Below, one piece after another: positions 46,258 through 55,515 of a stretch of 64,000 nucleotides of DNA (position 1 is the stretch's first letter; each line of letters starts with the position of its first letter). Position numbers and translations under genes: made by a program. Below the pieces are notes generated by a model. It was not told where the DNA came from and did no database searches. It worked only from the letters and a program-made list of their open reading frames with translations. Origin of the DNA: an uncultured Rhizobiaceae group bacterium (lineage in GTDB: Bacteria > Pseudomonadota > Alphaproteobacteria > Rhizobiales > Rhizobiaceae). Location of the stretch: assembly GCA_937930845.1 (NCBI GenBank), contig CALHBJ010000001.1, positions 186,001-250,000 of the forward strand, given 5' to 3'.

Positions 46258-47139
46258 ATGAACGATCAGGTTAAGGGGCTGGTTCTCACGTCACTGGGCG
46301 TGCTGCTGGTGGTGCCGGATTCGCTATTCGTGCGCCTGATTGATGCTGAGCCCTTGGTCACCGCTTTCTGGCGTGGCATGTCTTCTGGCCTGTTGATACT
46401 GGCATTTGTAATTATTTATCAGGGCTTTAGCGGCTTTCGGGCGGTGTTCAAAACTGGTTGGCCGGGATTGATCTATATCTTGCTCATCGGCTCAACAACA
46501 ATCGCCTTTGTCCAGGCTGTAACGCATACCAGCGTGGCCAATGTGGTGTTCATTTTTGCCTCCATGCCCGTGTTTTCAGCCATTTTCAGCCGCCTGTTTT
46601 TGGGTGAACCCATATCCAAGCGCATCGTGCTGACCATGGTTGCGGTGATGTTTGGTCTGGGCGTCATCGGCTGGGGCTCAACCACCAATGAAATTGCCTC
46701 CTGGCAGGGCGACCTTTGGGCGCTGTATGTTTCAGCTGCATTTGCAGCAGCGCTGACCGCCGTACGTAAGGTCAAAAATGTATCGATGATCCCGGCCATT
46801 CCGATTGCTTATATCTGTTCTGCCCTCATCATCAGTCTTTTCAGCACCCCTTTGCCTGCCTTGGCGCAGCAATGGCCCTTGATTTGGGGGCACGGGCTGT
46901 TCATTGCAGCAGCGACTTGTCTCATGACACTGGGGCCACGCTACATCAGCTCAGCGGAGGTCTCATTGCTGGTACTGCTTGAATCTGTGCTGGCGCCCCT
47001 GCTGGTCTGGGCTGTCATTGGGGAAAATCCGGGGTCTTACGCGCTGATCGGCGGTGCCATGGTAATTTTCGCGCTGGTGGTTTCTAACATATACGCCCTG
47101 CGCGCACGGCAGCGACAGCGATTGGCGGTGCCCGTTTGA
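46258..47139 (+). CDS. DMT-superfamily (EamA) transporter
   Basis: A 293-residue membrane protein with ten hydrophobic segments in two EamA repeats. The first contains SLFVRLIDAEPLVTAFWRG and the second ISSAEVSLLVLLESVLAPLLVW, both typical of drug/metabolite exporters. The substrate is unknown; position 30 bases after ade suggests export of a purine or another metabolite from the same pathway. Ends with a short basic tail (RARQRQR). Confidence 0.87.
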   Translation: MNDQVKGLVLTSLGVLLVVPDSLFVRLIDAEPLVTAFWRGMSSGLLILAFVIIYQGFSGFRAVFKTGWPGLIYILLIGSTTIAFVQAVTHTSVANVVFIFASMPVFSAIFSRLFLGEPISKRIVLTMVAVMFGLGVIGWGSTTNEIASWQGDLWALYVSAAFAAALTAVRKVKNVSMIPAIPIAYICSALIISLFSTPLPALAQQWPLIWGHGLFIAAATCLMTLGPRYISSAEVSLLVLLESVLAPLLVWAVIGENPGSYALIGGAMVIFALVVSNIYALRARQRQRLAVPV

Positions 47140-47191
47140 CCTCTGCTCTCTTATCTTGGCACCTGACGGATCATTGCAAGGAATTACGCTT

Positions 47192-48052
47192 ATGAAACCC
47201 TCCCCCAACACCCCTGCCCCAAGTGATGCGGAAAGCCGCAAGGCCGTTGTGCCAGTGGTTTGTTATCCCATTGACAGTTTTCCGGCCTTTGACGGTGCTC
47301 CATTTGAGGCCGCCAAACAGGGCATGGAACTCATCGAAACGGTCATCGTGCCGCCGCGCGATGCCCGCACGTTTGTGGTGCCACAGGGCCATTTCTGTCG
47401 CATCACCTGCCCGGAAGGGCCCCAGGTTGGCGATCTCAATTTGTGGAATGCCAATGACCTCAACGAGCGGTTTTTCAGTGGCAAGACCCGCGCCCTGCAT
47501 GGCACCCATGTGGGTCGGGGAGATCGTTTATGGAGCAATCTGCCGCATCTGCGCCCCATGGCGACCATCACCCACGATACGCTTGACTGGTATGGCTATG
47601 ACGCATTTGGCGGGGGTGTGCATGATGTGATCGGCACACGCTGCGACCCCTATACCAATGCTATTCTCAACGGCACCGACTACCATTATTGCTGCCATTC
47701 CAACCTCACCCGCGCTTTAACAGACCATAGCGGCCTGCCAATGGCGCAAGCCGAACTGCATGTGCATGATGTTCTCAACGTTTTCATGTGCACCGGCTTT
47801 ACCCGCGACACCCAGCAATATTTCATGAAAGCCAGCCCGGTGCGCCAGGGCGATTATCTGGAGCTGTTTGCCGAAATCGACCTGCTGGGCGGCCTCTCCG
47901 CCTGCCCCGGCGGCGATTGCAGTGCCAGCCATTCCAGCGAAGAAGCCCAATGCCACCCGCTGGGCGTCGAAATCTATAAACCAAAATCACTGCCCGCCGG
48001 ATGGACCCCACCCCAAAAAGCGCCCTATGGGGGTGGACATGGGATGGGCTGA
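47192..48052 (+). CDS. DUF1989 (urea carboxylase-associated) family protein
   Basis: A 286-residue cytoplasmic protein. Family marks are VIVPPRDARTFVVPQGHFCRI, QVGDLNLWNAND, HVGRGDRLWSNLPHLRPM, CDPYTNAIL and CHSNLTRALTDHS, with several Cys and His that could bind a metal. DUF1989 proteins often accompany urea carboxylase and are implicated in urea or guanidine-derived nitrogen use; no reaction is fixed for this one. The ATG at 47192 follows AAGGAA and is preferred to an earlier in-frame start at 47156. Placed after ade and the DMT transporter. Confidence 0.83.
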   Translation: MKPSPNTPAPSDAESRKAVVPVVCYPIDSFPAFDGAPFEAAKQGMELIETVIVPPRDARTFVVPQGHFCRITCPEGPQVGDLNLWNANDLNERFFSGKTRALHGTHVGRGDRLWSNLPHLRPMATITHDTLDWYGYDAFGGGVHDVIGTRCDPYTNAILNGTDYHYCCHSNLTRALTDHSGLPMAQAELHVHDVLNVFMCTGFTRDTQQYFMKASPVRQGDYLELFAEIDLLGGLSACPGGDCSASHSSEEAQCHPLGVEIYKPKSLPAGWTPPQKAPYGGGHGMG

Positions 48053-48515
48053 ACGGAGGTTGGTTTAAACGCCTGTAGAAGGTCATTCAGGCACTTTGCG
48101 AAAGCACCACACCGGGCTTTGAATCGTATGCCAATACCGCCAACTTGTAAGTCGTGGCACTCCCATTGGGAGATACCCGATGGATGGAATCGCGCCCGCG
48201 AAACGGAGCCAGCGCGCGTGGCGCAACGAGTGTTGATGGTAGACAGTGAATCGGCATAGGGATGCAGTTCGTCTTTACCGATTTTATGCATGTTGAATGC
48301 CTGAAAATCTGCGGCATCTTAAGGTGTATTCATAGGCGACCGCGCGACCTTAAAGTTAAGCGTTGTCCTGCGGGGCTGGAAGAATTCATCGCTGGCTGGC
48401 GGATGGATTGGCATGTTTCGATATGGGCATTTATTTGACTAACGAGCTGAAACAGGATGAATTTCGATACTCAGGGGAGCTAGCGCAATATAATTGCCCA
48501 AACGGGGAACCAAAC
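48053..48515. other. Gap upstream of the propeller gene, no supported gene
   Basis: 463 bases. A minus-strand frame at 48087-48317 (76 codons, with SPNGSATTYKLAVLAYD) is mildly protein-like but has no ribosome binding site and no family I know; it could be a gene remnant. The plus strand is open in the frame of the next gene from 48363, but that part does not look like a protein start. The promoter of the propeller gene probably lies around 48400-48480. Confidence 0.3.
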
Positions 48516-49763
48516 ATGCGAAATATTATCACACTGGCCCTGTGCCTTTGTGCGACACCTGCGTTTGCACAGAATACACATGTTGAATCCAAGCAATTTT
48601 CATTTCGGCTGCAACCTGGTCAGCAAATATCCAATGCCCTGACTTGTAACAACGGGGAGTTGATATCAGGCGGGTATAATCTCGATAACAAGAATCTTGA
48701 TATTGAGATTGACGAAAACTATCCAACCGACAGTTCAGGTTTGAAACACTGGCGCGCTGGTGTGGTGAACAAAGGAACCGGGATTGCGGTAGGTTCCTAT
48801 GACATCATGATCCTGTGCAGCGAAGGCAAGTCCATATCGTCCACACCGCCCAGCGGCACTATTTATCTCGATTACGTGACACACCAGATTGTCAAACCAA
48901 ATGGCACAGTAGACGTGCACAATATCTATTCCGTTGCACCGGATGGAACTTCTCTGACTGCACTGACCTCATCGGACACGGCCAAGGAATTCGACAATCA
49001 GGCTGCTGCTGTTTCACCCGATGGGAGCAAGATTGCCTTCACCACCATGCGACACCGCGAAGAGCCCGCCCATGGCAACCATTCAGAGATTTATGTGATG
49101 GACCCCGATGGCTCCAACCAGACCAGACTGACCTTCAATCAGGGGAAGGACGATGCCGGGCCGCGATGGTGCGGTAATGACCGTATCATATTCAGCCAGA
49201 ACGGTAATATTATAGAAATGGATGCCGCCGACACCGATGGTGATGGCAATGGTGACAACGCTATAACGGTGCTCGATGCGTCAATTGAAGATACAGAATA
49301 TTTTGATGTGGATTGTGCGCCGGACGGCTCAAAAATTCTGTTTTTGAAAGCGGCTGCTGGATCAACAACAGATATTATTGTCGCCAATCGCGATGGCACT
49401 TCACAGGTCAGCCTTGGCGGTGCATCCGAAATTAACGAACTGCCACGATTTTCTCCAGATGGCACTAGAATCGCTTTTGGCAGCATGCGTGCCCAACCCC
49501 ATTCCGGCATCCGAGATATATTCACCATGGATGCGACTGACACCAATGGCGATGGTTTGGGCGACAATCTCACCCGATTAACGATCAGCACACAGGATTC
49601 CGGCAGTTCCAATCCGTCATGGTCACCGGATGGAAATTTCATCACATTTTCGAAGTCCGACAATGGCGGTTTCTCCACCTATTATGTTGATGTGCAGGGA
49701 TTAATCATCTCACCCCCCATAGCCGCCGCCCCTAACAACAAGTTTCCCGCCGACTGGCATTAA
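48516..49763 (+). CDS. Secreted TolB-like beta-propeller with calcium-type loops
   Basis: A 415-residue protein with a signal peptide ([20 protein letters not shown]). The N-terminal 120 residues have no known domain (two Cys, in LTCNNGEL and ILCSEGKS). Then at least four PD40/WD40-like blades follow: [49 protein letters not shown] and [15 protein letters not shown]. Between blades two Asp-rich loops, [10 protein letters not shown] and [10 protein letters not shown], look like calcium-binding type 3 repeats. This is a periplasmic or extracellular binding protein of unknown partner; it is not tolB itself, as no tol-pal genes are near. The ATG at 48516 gives the signal peptide. Confidence 0.78.
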   Translation: MRNIITLALCLCATPAFAQNTHVESKQFSFRLQPGQQISNALTCNNGELISGGYNLDNKNLDIEIDENYPTDSSGLKHWRAGVVNKGTGIAVGSYDIMILCSEGKSISSTPPSGTIYLDYVTHQIVKPNGTVDVHNIYSVAPDGTSLTALTSSDTAKEFDNQAAAVSPDGSKIAFTTMRHREEPAHGNHSEIYVMDPDGSNQTRLTFNQGKDDAGPRWCGNDRIIFSQNGNIIEMDAADTDGDGNGDNAITVLDASIEDTEYFDVDCAPDGSKILFLKAAAGSTTDIIVANRDGTSQVSLGGASEINELPRFSPDGTRIAFGSMRAQPHSGIRDIFTMDATDTNGDGLGDNLTRLTISTQDSGSSNPSWSPDGNFITFSKSDNGGFSTYYVDVQGLIISPPIAAAPNNKFPADWH

Positions 49764-49940
49764 TATGCGCATCATCATTGCCGGAAAGCCTTGCATTATG
49801 TGCAAAACCGTCTAAACACCCCCTCGCACACGAATGTCGGGCTTCCGGCTGGTGGCTGAACGGATGGGGTTCCATTTGGGGAACCAGGGTTGCATCGCTT
49901 CCCGTCCTCCCGTGCTTCCGCTCTCGACATACTTGGTCGC

Positions 49941-49974
49941 ACCTTTCCTGCTCATGTATTGAGCTGACAAAGGT
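49941..49974 (+). promoter_or_regulatory. Stem-loop in the rpsF leader, possible S6:S18 autoregulatory site
   Basis: ACCTTT (49941-49946) pairs with AAAGGT (49969-49974), an internal loop CCT/TGAC follows, then GCTCA pairs with TGAGC around the loop TGTAT. It ends 67 bases before the rpsF ATG. S6:S18 leader motifs in other bacteria are hairpins with a CC-containing bulge near the rpsF start, so this is a candidate; the expected CCG is CCT here. The rest of the 278-base gap holds no gene, apart from a small TTGCA/TGCAA hairpin at 49791-49805 that may end the propeller gene transcript. Confidence 0.4.
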
Positions 49975-50041
49975 CGATGAGGCTAGGCGCTGGAAGCTTG
50001 ATGCATACACTCGAATGTACACATTGGGAAAGGTGGTCACT

Positions 50042-50449
50042 ATGGCCCTTTACGAACATATCTTTATGGCTCGCCAGGACGTTTCGTCCCAGCAGGTCGA
50101 CGCGCTTGTTGAACATTTCAAAGGCGTGCTTGAAGCGAATGACGGTTCGGTCGGCAAGATCGAAAACTGGGGCCTGAAAACCCTGCCTTACCGTGTCAAC
50201 AAAAACCGCAAGGCGCATTATGCGCTGATGAACATTGATGCCCCTTCTGCTGCTCTGGCGGAAATGGAGCGTCAGATGCGCCTGCACGAAGATGTGCTGC
50301 GCTATATGACGGTGCGTGTTGAAGAGCATGAAGAAGGCCCTTCCGCCATGCTGCGCAAGAGCGACCGGGATGACCGCCGCGGACCACGTGGTGGTGACGA
50401 TCGTCCACGCCGCCCCCGCGAAGACCGCGCCCCGCGCGCCGAAGCTTAA
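50042..50449 (+). CDS. rpsF: 30S ribosomal protein S6
   Basis: A 135-residue protein. [14 protein letters not shown] at the start, [31 protein letters not shown] and [13 protein letters not shown] are the S6 fold. The last 30 residues form a charged, Arg/Asp/Pro-rich tail ([17 protein letters not shown]) beyond the core, common in alphaproteobacteria. The ATG follows AAAGGTGG. It binds S18 in the platform of the 30S subunit and is encoded 15 bases upstream of rpsR. Confidence 0.97.
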   Translation: MALYEHIFMARQDVSSQQVDALVEHFKGVLEANDGSVGKIENWGLKTLPYRVNKNRKAHYALMNIDAPSAALAEMERQMRLHEDVLRYMTVRVEEHEEGPSAMLRKSDRDDRRGPRGGDDRPRRPREDRAPRAEA

Positions 50450-50464
50450 TTTAGGAGACCTGAT

Positions 50465-50713
50465 ATGGTTGCCATCGAACAAATGCCCACGCGCCGCCCT
50501 TTTCAGCGCCGCCGCAAAACCTGCCCTTTCACTGGCGAAAATGCCCAGAAAATTGACTATAAAGACGTCAAGCTTCTGCAGCGCTACATTTCCGAACGCG
50601 GAAAAATCGTGCCTTCGCGCATCACCGCCGTGAGCATGAAAAAACAGCGCGAACTGGCAAAAGCCATCAAGCGCGCCCGTTTTCTGGCGCTGATCCCTTA
50701 CGTGATCAAATAA
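50465..50713 (+). CDS. rpsR: 30S ribosomal protein S18
   Basis: An 82-residue basic protein with [21 protein letters not shown], shown by [11 protein letters not shown], then [21 protein letters not shown] and a C-terminal [15 protein letters not shown]. Full length for the family. The ATG follows AGGAGACC. It forms a dimer with S6. Confidence 0.98.
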   Translation: MVAIEQMPTRRPFQRRRKTCPFTGENAQKIDYKDVKLLQRYISERGKIVPSRITAVSMKKQRELAKAIKRARFLALIPYVIK

Positions 50714-50719
50714 GATTTG

Positions 50720-50819
50720 CACCTGATGTTCAGGTGATGAAAAAATTGCCGCTCCCGCATTTGGCGGGGGTGGCAAACCAATTAAAGAAGCTGGCCCGCG
50801 CGAAATGGTTCGCCCGGCC
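50720..50819 (+). other. Three consecutive hairpins between rpsR and the DUF2232 gene
   Basis: First, CACCTGA/TCAGGTG with a 3-base loop (50720-50736), followed by an ATGAAAAAATT stretch. Second, a 13-bp stem with two G-T pairs, TTGCCGCTCCCGC/GCGGGGGTGGCAA, loop ATTTG (50746-50776). Third, GGCC and GCGAA pairing with TTCGC and GGCC (50793-50819). None has a clear T-tract, so they may slow or process the transcript and lower expression of the downstream genes relative to rpsF-rpsR. Confidence 0.55.
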
Positions 50820-50862
50820 CTAACTGTCAAACAGGTTTTTGTGCGACAGGACAGCGAGACAC

Positions 50863-51804
50863 ATGTTATCTAAACCGATCCTCATTGCGATTGCCCTTGG
50901 CCTGTTAACGGTGGTGTTGTTCATCAGCCCGTTGCAGTTTGGCGGACTCGGTTTCATCCTGGCACCATTTATGAGCCTGCCCCTATTTGTCTCCGTGCTT
51001 GGTTTTGGCACGGTGACGGGCATCGTGTCCGCGTTAATTGCGGCCATCGCCATGGGCGTAATTGGCGGGCCGCTGGCCGCCTTGCTGTTTTTTGCCTGGC
51101 AATTACTGCCGCCGCTGTGGACCGGCTACATGGTTGGGCTGTCGCGAGACGATGATGGCCCGGTGGAATGGTTTCCGCTGTCTACGGTGTTGTTTCGCAT
51201 ATCGCTTTTGTGTGGTGGCCTGATGTTCATTGTTGAAGTGTCAACAGGATTTGTGGCCACCCAATTGCCCATCATGTTGAACGATATGGTGGAACAAACC
51301 AAAGCTGCCGGTGCTGCTGGCAACGCGGAGTCGGTTCAGCAATCGCTGGACTTCATCACACGTGTGGCGCCCTTCACCCTGCCAGCAACCCTGATTGCGT
51401 TTCTGGCACTGAATTTTCACCTGGGGTCAAAAATTGCCCGTGGCCAGGGCTGGATGCTACGCCCACGGGACTTTCTGCCAGAAGCAGTGGGATTGCCAAT
51501 GACTGCAATTGGCGCGTTCTCTGCGGCCCTGCTGTTGGCCGTATTTGGCACCGGCATTTTGGAAATTGGCGGCAAAATGTTCACAGGCGCTTTGGGCGTT
51601 GCGTTCATCTTTGTTGGCCTGGCCACGTTCCATGCGCTGTTGCCGGTGTCCCCGGGCCGTTCGGCCCTGCTGATATTTACCTATCTGATCCTGCTTTTCA
51701 TCACACCAGCGATTTTCGGCTTCGTGATTTTGGGCATTGTCGAAACCTTGTTTCAGTTGCGCGCGCGGCGTGCGGCTTCACCCCCTAATATTCCAACAAC
51801 ATAG
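50863..51804 (+). CDS. DUF2232 membrane protein
   Basis: A 313-residue inner-membrane protein with about eight hydrophobic segments. The first, [19 protein letters not shown], follows a very short N-terminus. The region [22 protein letters not shown], seen as [15 protein letters not shown], and C-terminal [20 protein letters not shown] are typical of DUF2232 (YybS-related). Its function is not established. In Hyphomicrobiales it is regularly encoded between rpsR and rplI. The ATG at 50863 is preferred to a TTG eight codons upstream. Confidence 0.85.
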   Translation: MLSKPILIAIALGLLTVVLFISPLQFGGLGFILAPFMSLPLFVSVLGFGTVTGIVSALIAAIAMGVIGGPLAALLFFAWQLLPPLWTGYMVGLSRDDDGPVEWFPLSTVLFRISLLCGGLMFIVEVSTGFVATQLPIMLNDMVEQTKAAGAAGNAESVQQSLDFITRVAPFTLPATLIAFLALNFHLGSKIARGQGWMLRPRDFLPEAVGLPMTAIGAFSAALLLAVFGTGILEIGGKMFTGALGVAFIFVGLATFHALLPVSPGRSALLIFTYLILLFITPAIFGFVILGIVETLFQLRARRAASPPNIPTT

Positions 51805-51829
51805 AAAACACTCAAAAAGGACCAAACCA

Positions 51830-52498
51830 ATGGATGTCATTTTGCTAGAGCGCGTCGCCAAACTCGGCGGCATGGGCGACACAGTTACCGTGCGTGACGG
51901 ATATGCCCGCAACTTTTTGTTGCCCCAGGGCAAAGCTCTGCGTGCCAATAAAGCCAATATGGCGCATTTCGAAGCCCAGCGCGATCAGCTGGAAGCCCGC
52001 AATGCCGAGCGCAAGAGCGAAGCGGAAGGCGTTGCAGCCAACCTCAACGGCAACACCTATGTGGCGGTTCGTTCTGCTGGTGAAACCGGCCAGCTTTACG
52101 GTTCTGTTGCAGCCCGCGATATCGTGAGCACGCTTTTGGAAAATGATTTCACCATTGGCCGCAACCAGGTTGAACTGCGCTCGCCAATCAAAGTGATCGG
52201 CCTGCACACGGTTACCATTTTGCTGCACCCGGAAGTTGAAGCAGAAATCATCATGAACGTTGCCCGTTCTGCCGACGAAGCCATCCGTCAGGCTGCCGGT
52301 GAAGACCTGACCAGCCGTGATGCATTCGACGAAGATGATGCGGCCGAAGAAGATGAACTGAGCATCGACGATGTGTTTGATAACCCAGATGATGTTGATC
52401 TGGGCGATGATGCTGATGGCGACGACAATGGCGAAGAAGCCGCAGCTGAAGGAGAAGTGGCTGCCGAAGCTGTTGAGGAAGAAACACCAACTGCATAA
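51830..52498 (+). CDS. rplI: 50S ribosomal protein L9 with long acidic tail
   Basis: A 222-residue protein. The N-terminal domain ([19 protein letters not shown], then [17 protein letters not shown]) and C-terminal domain ([28 protein letters not shown]) are standard L9, ending near residue 155. About 65 further residues are strongly acidic ([29 protein letters not shown]). The enterobacterial protein has 149 residues. The ATG follows AAAAAGGACC. The tail may contact other factors on the ribosome surface. Confidence 0.95.
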   Translation: MDVILLERVAKLGGMGDTVTVRDGYARNFLLPQGKALRANKANMAHFEAQRDQLEARNAERKSEAEGVAANLNGNTYVAVRSAGETGQLYGSVAARDIVSTLLENDFTIGRNQVELRSPIKVIGLHTVTILLHPEVEAEIIMNVARSADEAIRQAAGEDLTSRDAFDEDDAAEEDELSIDDVFDNPDDVDLGDDADGDDNGEEAAAEGEVAAEAVEEETPTA

Positions 52499-52862
52499 TA
52501 TTTGATCCGCAGGCACGATCCTGCGATTCAATGCAGACTTTCTATACGGGTCGCAACGTCAGTTGCGGCCCGTTTGCTTTAGGAGTGCGCGTTTCTTTGA
52601 CTGTGCGCCAGCAAGCGTGAAAAAGTTTCGTTTAGGGCCAATTAAATGTGCTTGAGCCATCGAATCGGCACCATGTGTGTCAAGACTTGAGGGAGAGAAT
52701 CAGATAATAAATTTCAAATTCGTCACCAGCCTGTGAACAGTGCGGAGAACCGCATAATCAACACGAAGTGTGCATGGCTGGCGCTATCTCCGGCAAGAAC
52801 TATGGGTCATATGTGATCCGGGTTCGCTGGGGCGAACGAATTCATCGGTGCGGGGATACAAA
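52499..52862. other. Gap between rplI and dnaB
   Basis: 364 bases. It holds the rplI terminator at its left end and should hold the dnaB promoter. The stretch 52680-52780 is AT-richer (AGATAATAAATTTC) and is the best promoter candidate. The frame of dnaB is open from 52770, but the translated extension does not match DnaB. Confidence 0.4.
52546..52580 (+). terminator. Rho-independent terminator after rplI
   Basis: ACGGGTCGCAAC (52546-52557) pairs with GTTGCGGCCCGT (52562-52573), one G-T pair, 4-base loop GTCA, and is followed by TTGCTTT. It lies 48 bases after the rplI stop. Confidence 0.75.
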
Positions 52863-54344
52863 GTGGCAGAAGCAGCGCAGAATATTGTACAGGGCCCAAC
52901 GCCCTACCGGGCAGCACCGCACAATATCGAAGCAGAACAAGCTTTGTTGGGCGCGATTTTGGTCAATAATGATGCCTTTTACCGGGTCTCAGATTTCCTT
53001 GAGGGCGACCATTTTTACGAGCCTATTCACCGGCAGATATACAAGGTCACCAGCGAGATGATCCGCGCTGCCAAGCGCGCTAACCCTGTGACAATCAAGA
53101 CTTTTCTGCCTGAAGATGAGCGCATCGGTGATATGACTGTGGCGGTTTATCTGGCCCGTCTTGCAGCCGAAGCAACAACCATCATCAACGCAGAAGACTA
53201 TGGTCGTTCAATCTATGATTTGGCCACCCGGCGCAATCTGATTGGCATTGGCGAAGATATGGTCAATATCGCCTTTGATGCGCCGGTGGATATGACGCCC
53301 CATGTGCAGATCGAAGATGCCGAACGGCGGCTCTTTGAACTGGCGGAAACCGGCCGCTACGATGGCGGCTTTTCCGACTTTGGCAGCGCCATCAACAGCG
53401 CCGTGGACATGGCCAGCGCCGCCTTCCAGCGCGATGGGCATTTGTCCGGTGTCTCCACAGGGTTGGCGGCAATGGATTCCAAAATGGGCGGGTTGCAACC
53501 GTCCGACCTGATCGTCCTTGCGGGACGTCCCGCCATGGGCAAAACATCCCTGGCCACCAATATCGCCTATAATATCGCCGAGGCCTACAAGCCAGAAATT
53601 CAGGCCGATGGGACGTCAAAAGCAGTCAATGGCGGTGTGGTCGGGTTTTTCTCACTGGAGATGGCAGCAGAGCAGCTTGCCACCCGTATCATCGCTGAGC
53701 AGACCGAAATTTCGTCGTCAAAAATTCGCCGGGGTGAGATCAACGAGGCCGAGTTTGAAAAGCTGGTGAGCTGCTCGCAAACAATCCACCGCATTCCCCT
53801 GTTCATTGACCAGACGGGCGGCATTTCCATTGCGCAATTGTCGGCGCGGGCACGGCGTTTGAAGCGGCAGCGCGGGCTTGATGTGTTGATCATCGACTAT
53901 ATTCAGTTGATGCAGGGCAATAAACGTACTGACAACCGGGTTCAGGAAATTACAGAAATCACCACCGGCTTGAAGGCGCTGGCCAAAGAATTGAACGTTC
54001 CCATCATTGCCCTGTCACAGCTTTCACGACAGGTGGAAAACCGTGATGACAAACGCCCGCAACTTTCTGACCTGCGTGAATCAGGCTCCATTGAGCAGGA
54101 TGCGGATGTGGTGTTGTTTGTGTATCGCGAAGAATATTACCTGCAAAACAAAGAGCCGGATATGGATTCGGCTGAATATGCCACCTGGCGTGACCTGTTG
54201 GACAAGGCGCGGGGCAAGGCCGATGTGATCATCGCCAAACAGCGCCATGGCCCCACCGGCACCGCCAACCTGGCCTTCCAGGCCGAGTACACCCGCTTCA
54301 CCGATCTTGTGGAAGACGATCACCTGCCAGAACGGTTTGACTGA
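52863..54344 (+). CDS. dnaB: Replicative DNA helicase DnaB
   Basis: A 493-residue hexameric helicase. The N-terminal domain begins PHNIEAEQALLGAILVNNDA; the RecA-like motor has Walker A in LAGRPAMGKTSLATNIA, Walker B in LDVLIIDYIQLMQG, SQLSRQVENRDDKRPQLSDLR shown by SQLSRQVE and RPQLSDLRESG, and the arginine finger region KQRHGPTGTANLAF. The start is a GTG at 52863 (preceded by GGGGAT), giving normal DnaB length; an ATG-type start upstream is not seen. It is followed by alr after 10 bases. Confidence 0.96.
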   Translation: MAEAAQNIVQGPTPYRAAPHNIEAEQALLGAILVNNDAFYRVSDFLEGDHFYEPIHRQIYKVTSEMIRAAKRANPVTIKTFLPEDERIGDMTVAVYLARLAAEATTIINAEDYGRSIYDLATRRNLIGIGEDMVNIAFDAPVDMTPHVQIEDAERRLFELAETGRYDGGFSDFGSAINSAVDMASAAFQRDGHLSGVSTGLAAMDSKMGGLQPSDLIVLAGRPAMGKTSLATNIAYNIAEAYKPEIQADGTSKAVNGGVVGFFSLEMAAEQLATRIIAEQTEISSSKIRRGEINEAEFEKLVSCSQTIHRIPLFIDQTGGISIAQLSARARRLKRQRGLDVLIIDYIQLMQGNKRTDNRVQEITEITTGLKALAKELNVPIIALSQLSRQVENRDDKRPQLSDLRESGSIEQDADVVLFVYREEYYLQNKEPDMDSAEYATWRDLLDKARGKADVIIAKQRHGPTGTANLAFQAEYTRFTDLVEDDHLPERFD

Positions 54345-54354
54345 GCCTGTGACC

Positions 54355-55515
54355 ATGCCCGAACCCATGCCTGCTGAGCCCATTGACGAGCGGATTGCCG
54401 GCGGTCGGCTGACCATTGATCTCGACGCGCTTGCAGCCAATTATCGCCATCTTGCCAAGTGTGCTCAACCTGCGACCTGCGCCGCTGTGGTCAAGGCAGA
54501 TGCCTATGGATGTGGCATAGAACCGGTGGTGACAAAGCTTACAAGCGTTGGGTGCAGCACATTCTTTGTGGCCGTTCCAGCCGAAGGAGCCAGGGTTCGT
54601 GCTGCTGCGCCAGATGCCAATGTCTACATTCTCAACGGCCTGTTCCCGCACGCGGCAGATTATCTGATTGGCCATGACCTGCGCCCGGTCCTCGGCAGTG
54701 TTGTGGAGATAGAAAACTGGGTGGCGGCGGCTAAAACGGCAGGACACGCCCTGCCCTGCGCATTGAATTTCGACAGCGGCATGAACCGGCTTGGTCTGAC
54801 GATTGAAGAACTGACACGGATTACCTCCCTGCCCCACCTGATGGATCATCTGGATATCCAGCTTTTCATGACCCACTACGCATGCGCCGATGATGCAGGG
54901 CACCCGCGCACGGATTTGCAAAAAGAGCGCTTTGAACAGGCCGCAACCCTGTTGCCGGGCGTTGCCTGTTCGGCTGCCAATTCAGCCGCTGACTTGCAGG
55001 TTGCCGGACACCAGTTCGATATGGTTCGCGCAGGCGTTGCCATGTATGGTGGCGAAGCGCTCAATCATGTGGCAAATCCAATGAAAGCCGTTGCAACGCT
55101 TGAAGGGCGGATTATTCAAATCAGAAAATCCAAGGCCGGTGATGCGGTGGGATATGGCGGCAGCCAAACGCTCATCCGCGACACGCGCATCGCCTATGTG
55201 TCCGTGGGATATGCCGATGGCTATCACAGGGCGGCCAGCAATATGGGCGTGCCCATGCGCGCGGTTGCGCCCTCGGTTCGAGCGGCGTTCAAAGGCACAG
55301 CCGTTCCCGGCATTGGCCGCATTTCAATGGACCTGATGGCATTTGATGTGACCGATATTCCAGAAAACGAGATCGCAGCAGGAGACTGGCTGGAGCTCTT
55401 CGGCCCGACCATTCCCGTGGACGACGTGGCACGGGCAGCAGGCACGATTGGTTATGAATTGTTGACCGGGCTTGGTGCACGTTTTGCCCGCCGCTATCTG
55501 GGCGGTGCGGCCTGA
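54355..55515 (+). CDS. alr: Alanine racemase
   Basis: A 386-residue PLP enzyme that makes D-alanine for peptidoglycan. The PLP Lys is in CAAVVKADAYGCGIEPV, the PLP-contact region is VRAGVAMYGGEAL, and the catalytic Tyr is in VSVGYADGYHRAAS. The C-terminal beta domain (VPGIGRISMDLMAFDVTDI) is present. The ATG at 54355 or a second at 54361 could be used; both are in frame. Its stop overlaps the radA start by one base (TGATG), so coupling is likely. Confidence 0.95.
   Translation: MPEPMPAEPIDERIAGGRLTIDLDALAANYRHLAKCAQPATCAAVVKADAYGCGIEPVVTKLTSVGCSTFFVAVPAEGARVRAAAPDANVYILNGLFPHAADYLIGHDLRPVLGSVVEIENWVAAAKTAGHALPCALNFDSGMNRLGLTIEELTRITSLPHLMDHLDIQLFMTHYACADDAGHPRTDLQKERFEQAATLLPGVACSAANSAADLQVAGHQFDMVRAGVAMYGGEALNHVANPMKAVATLEGRIIQIRKSKAGDAVGYGGSQTLIRDTRIAYVSVGYADGYHRAASNMGVPMRAVAPSVRAAFKGTAVPGIGRISMDLMAFDVTDIPENEIAAGDWLELFGPTIPVDDVARAAGTIGYELLTGLGARFARRYLGGAA

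Noticed and set aside
48087-48317. 76-codon minus-strand frame as a real gene
   Set aside because: No ribosome binding site and no family match; kept only as a possible remnant in the description of the gap.
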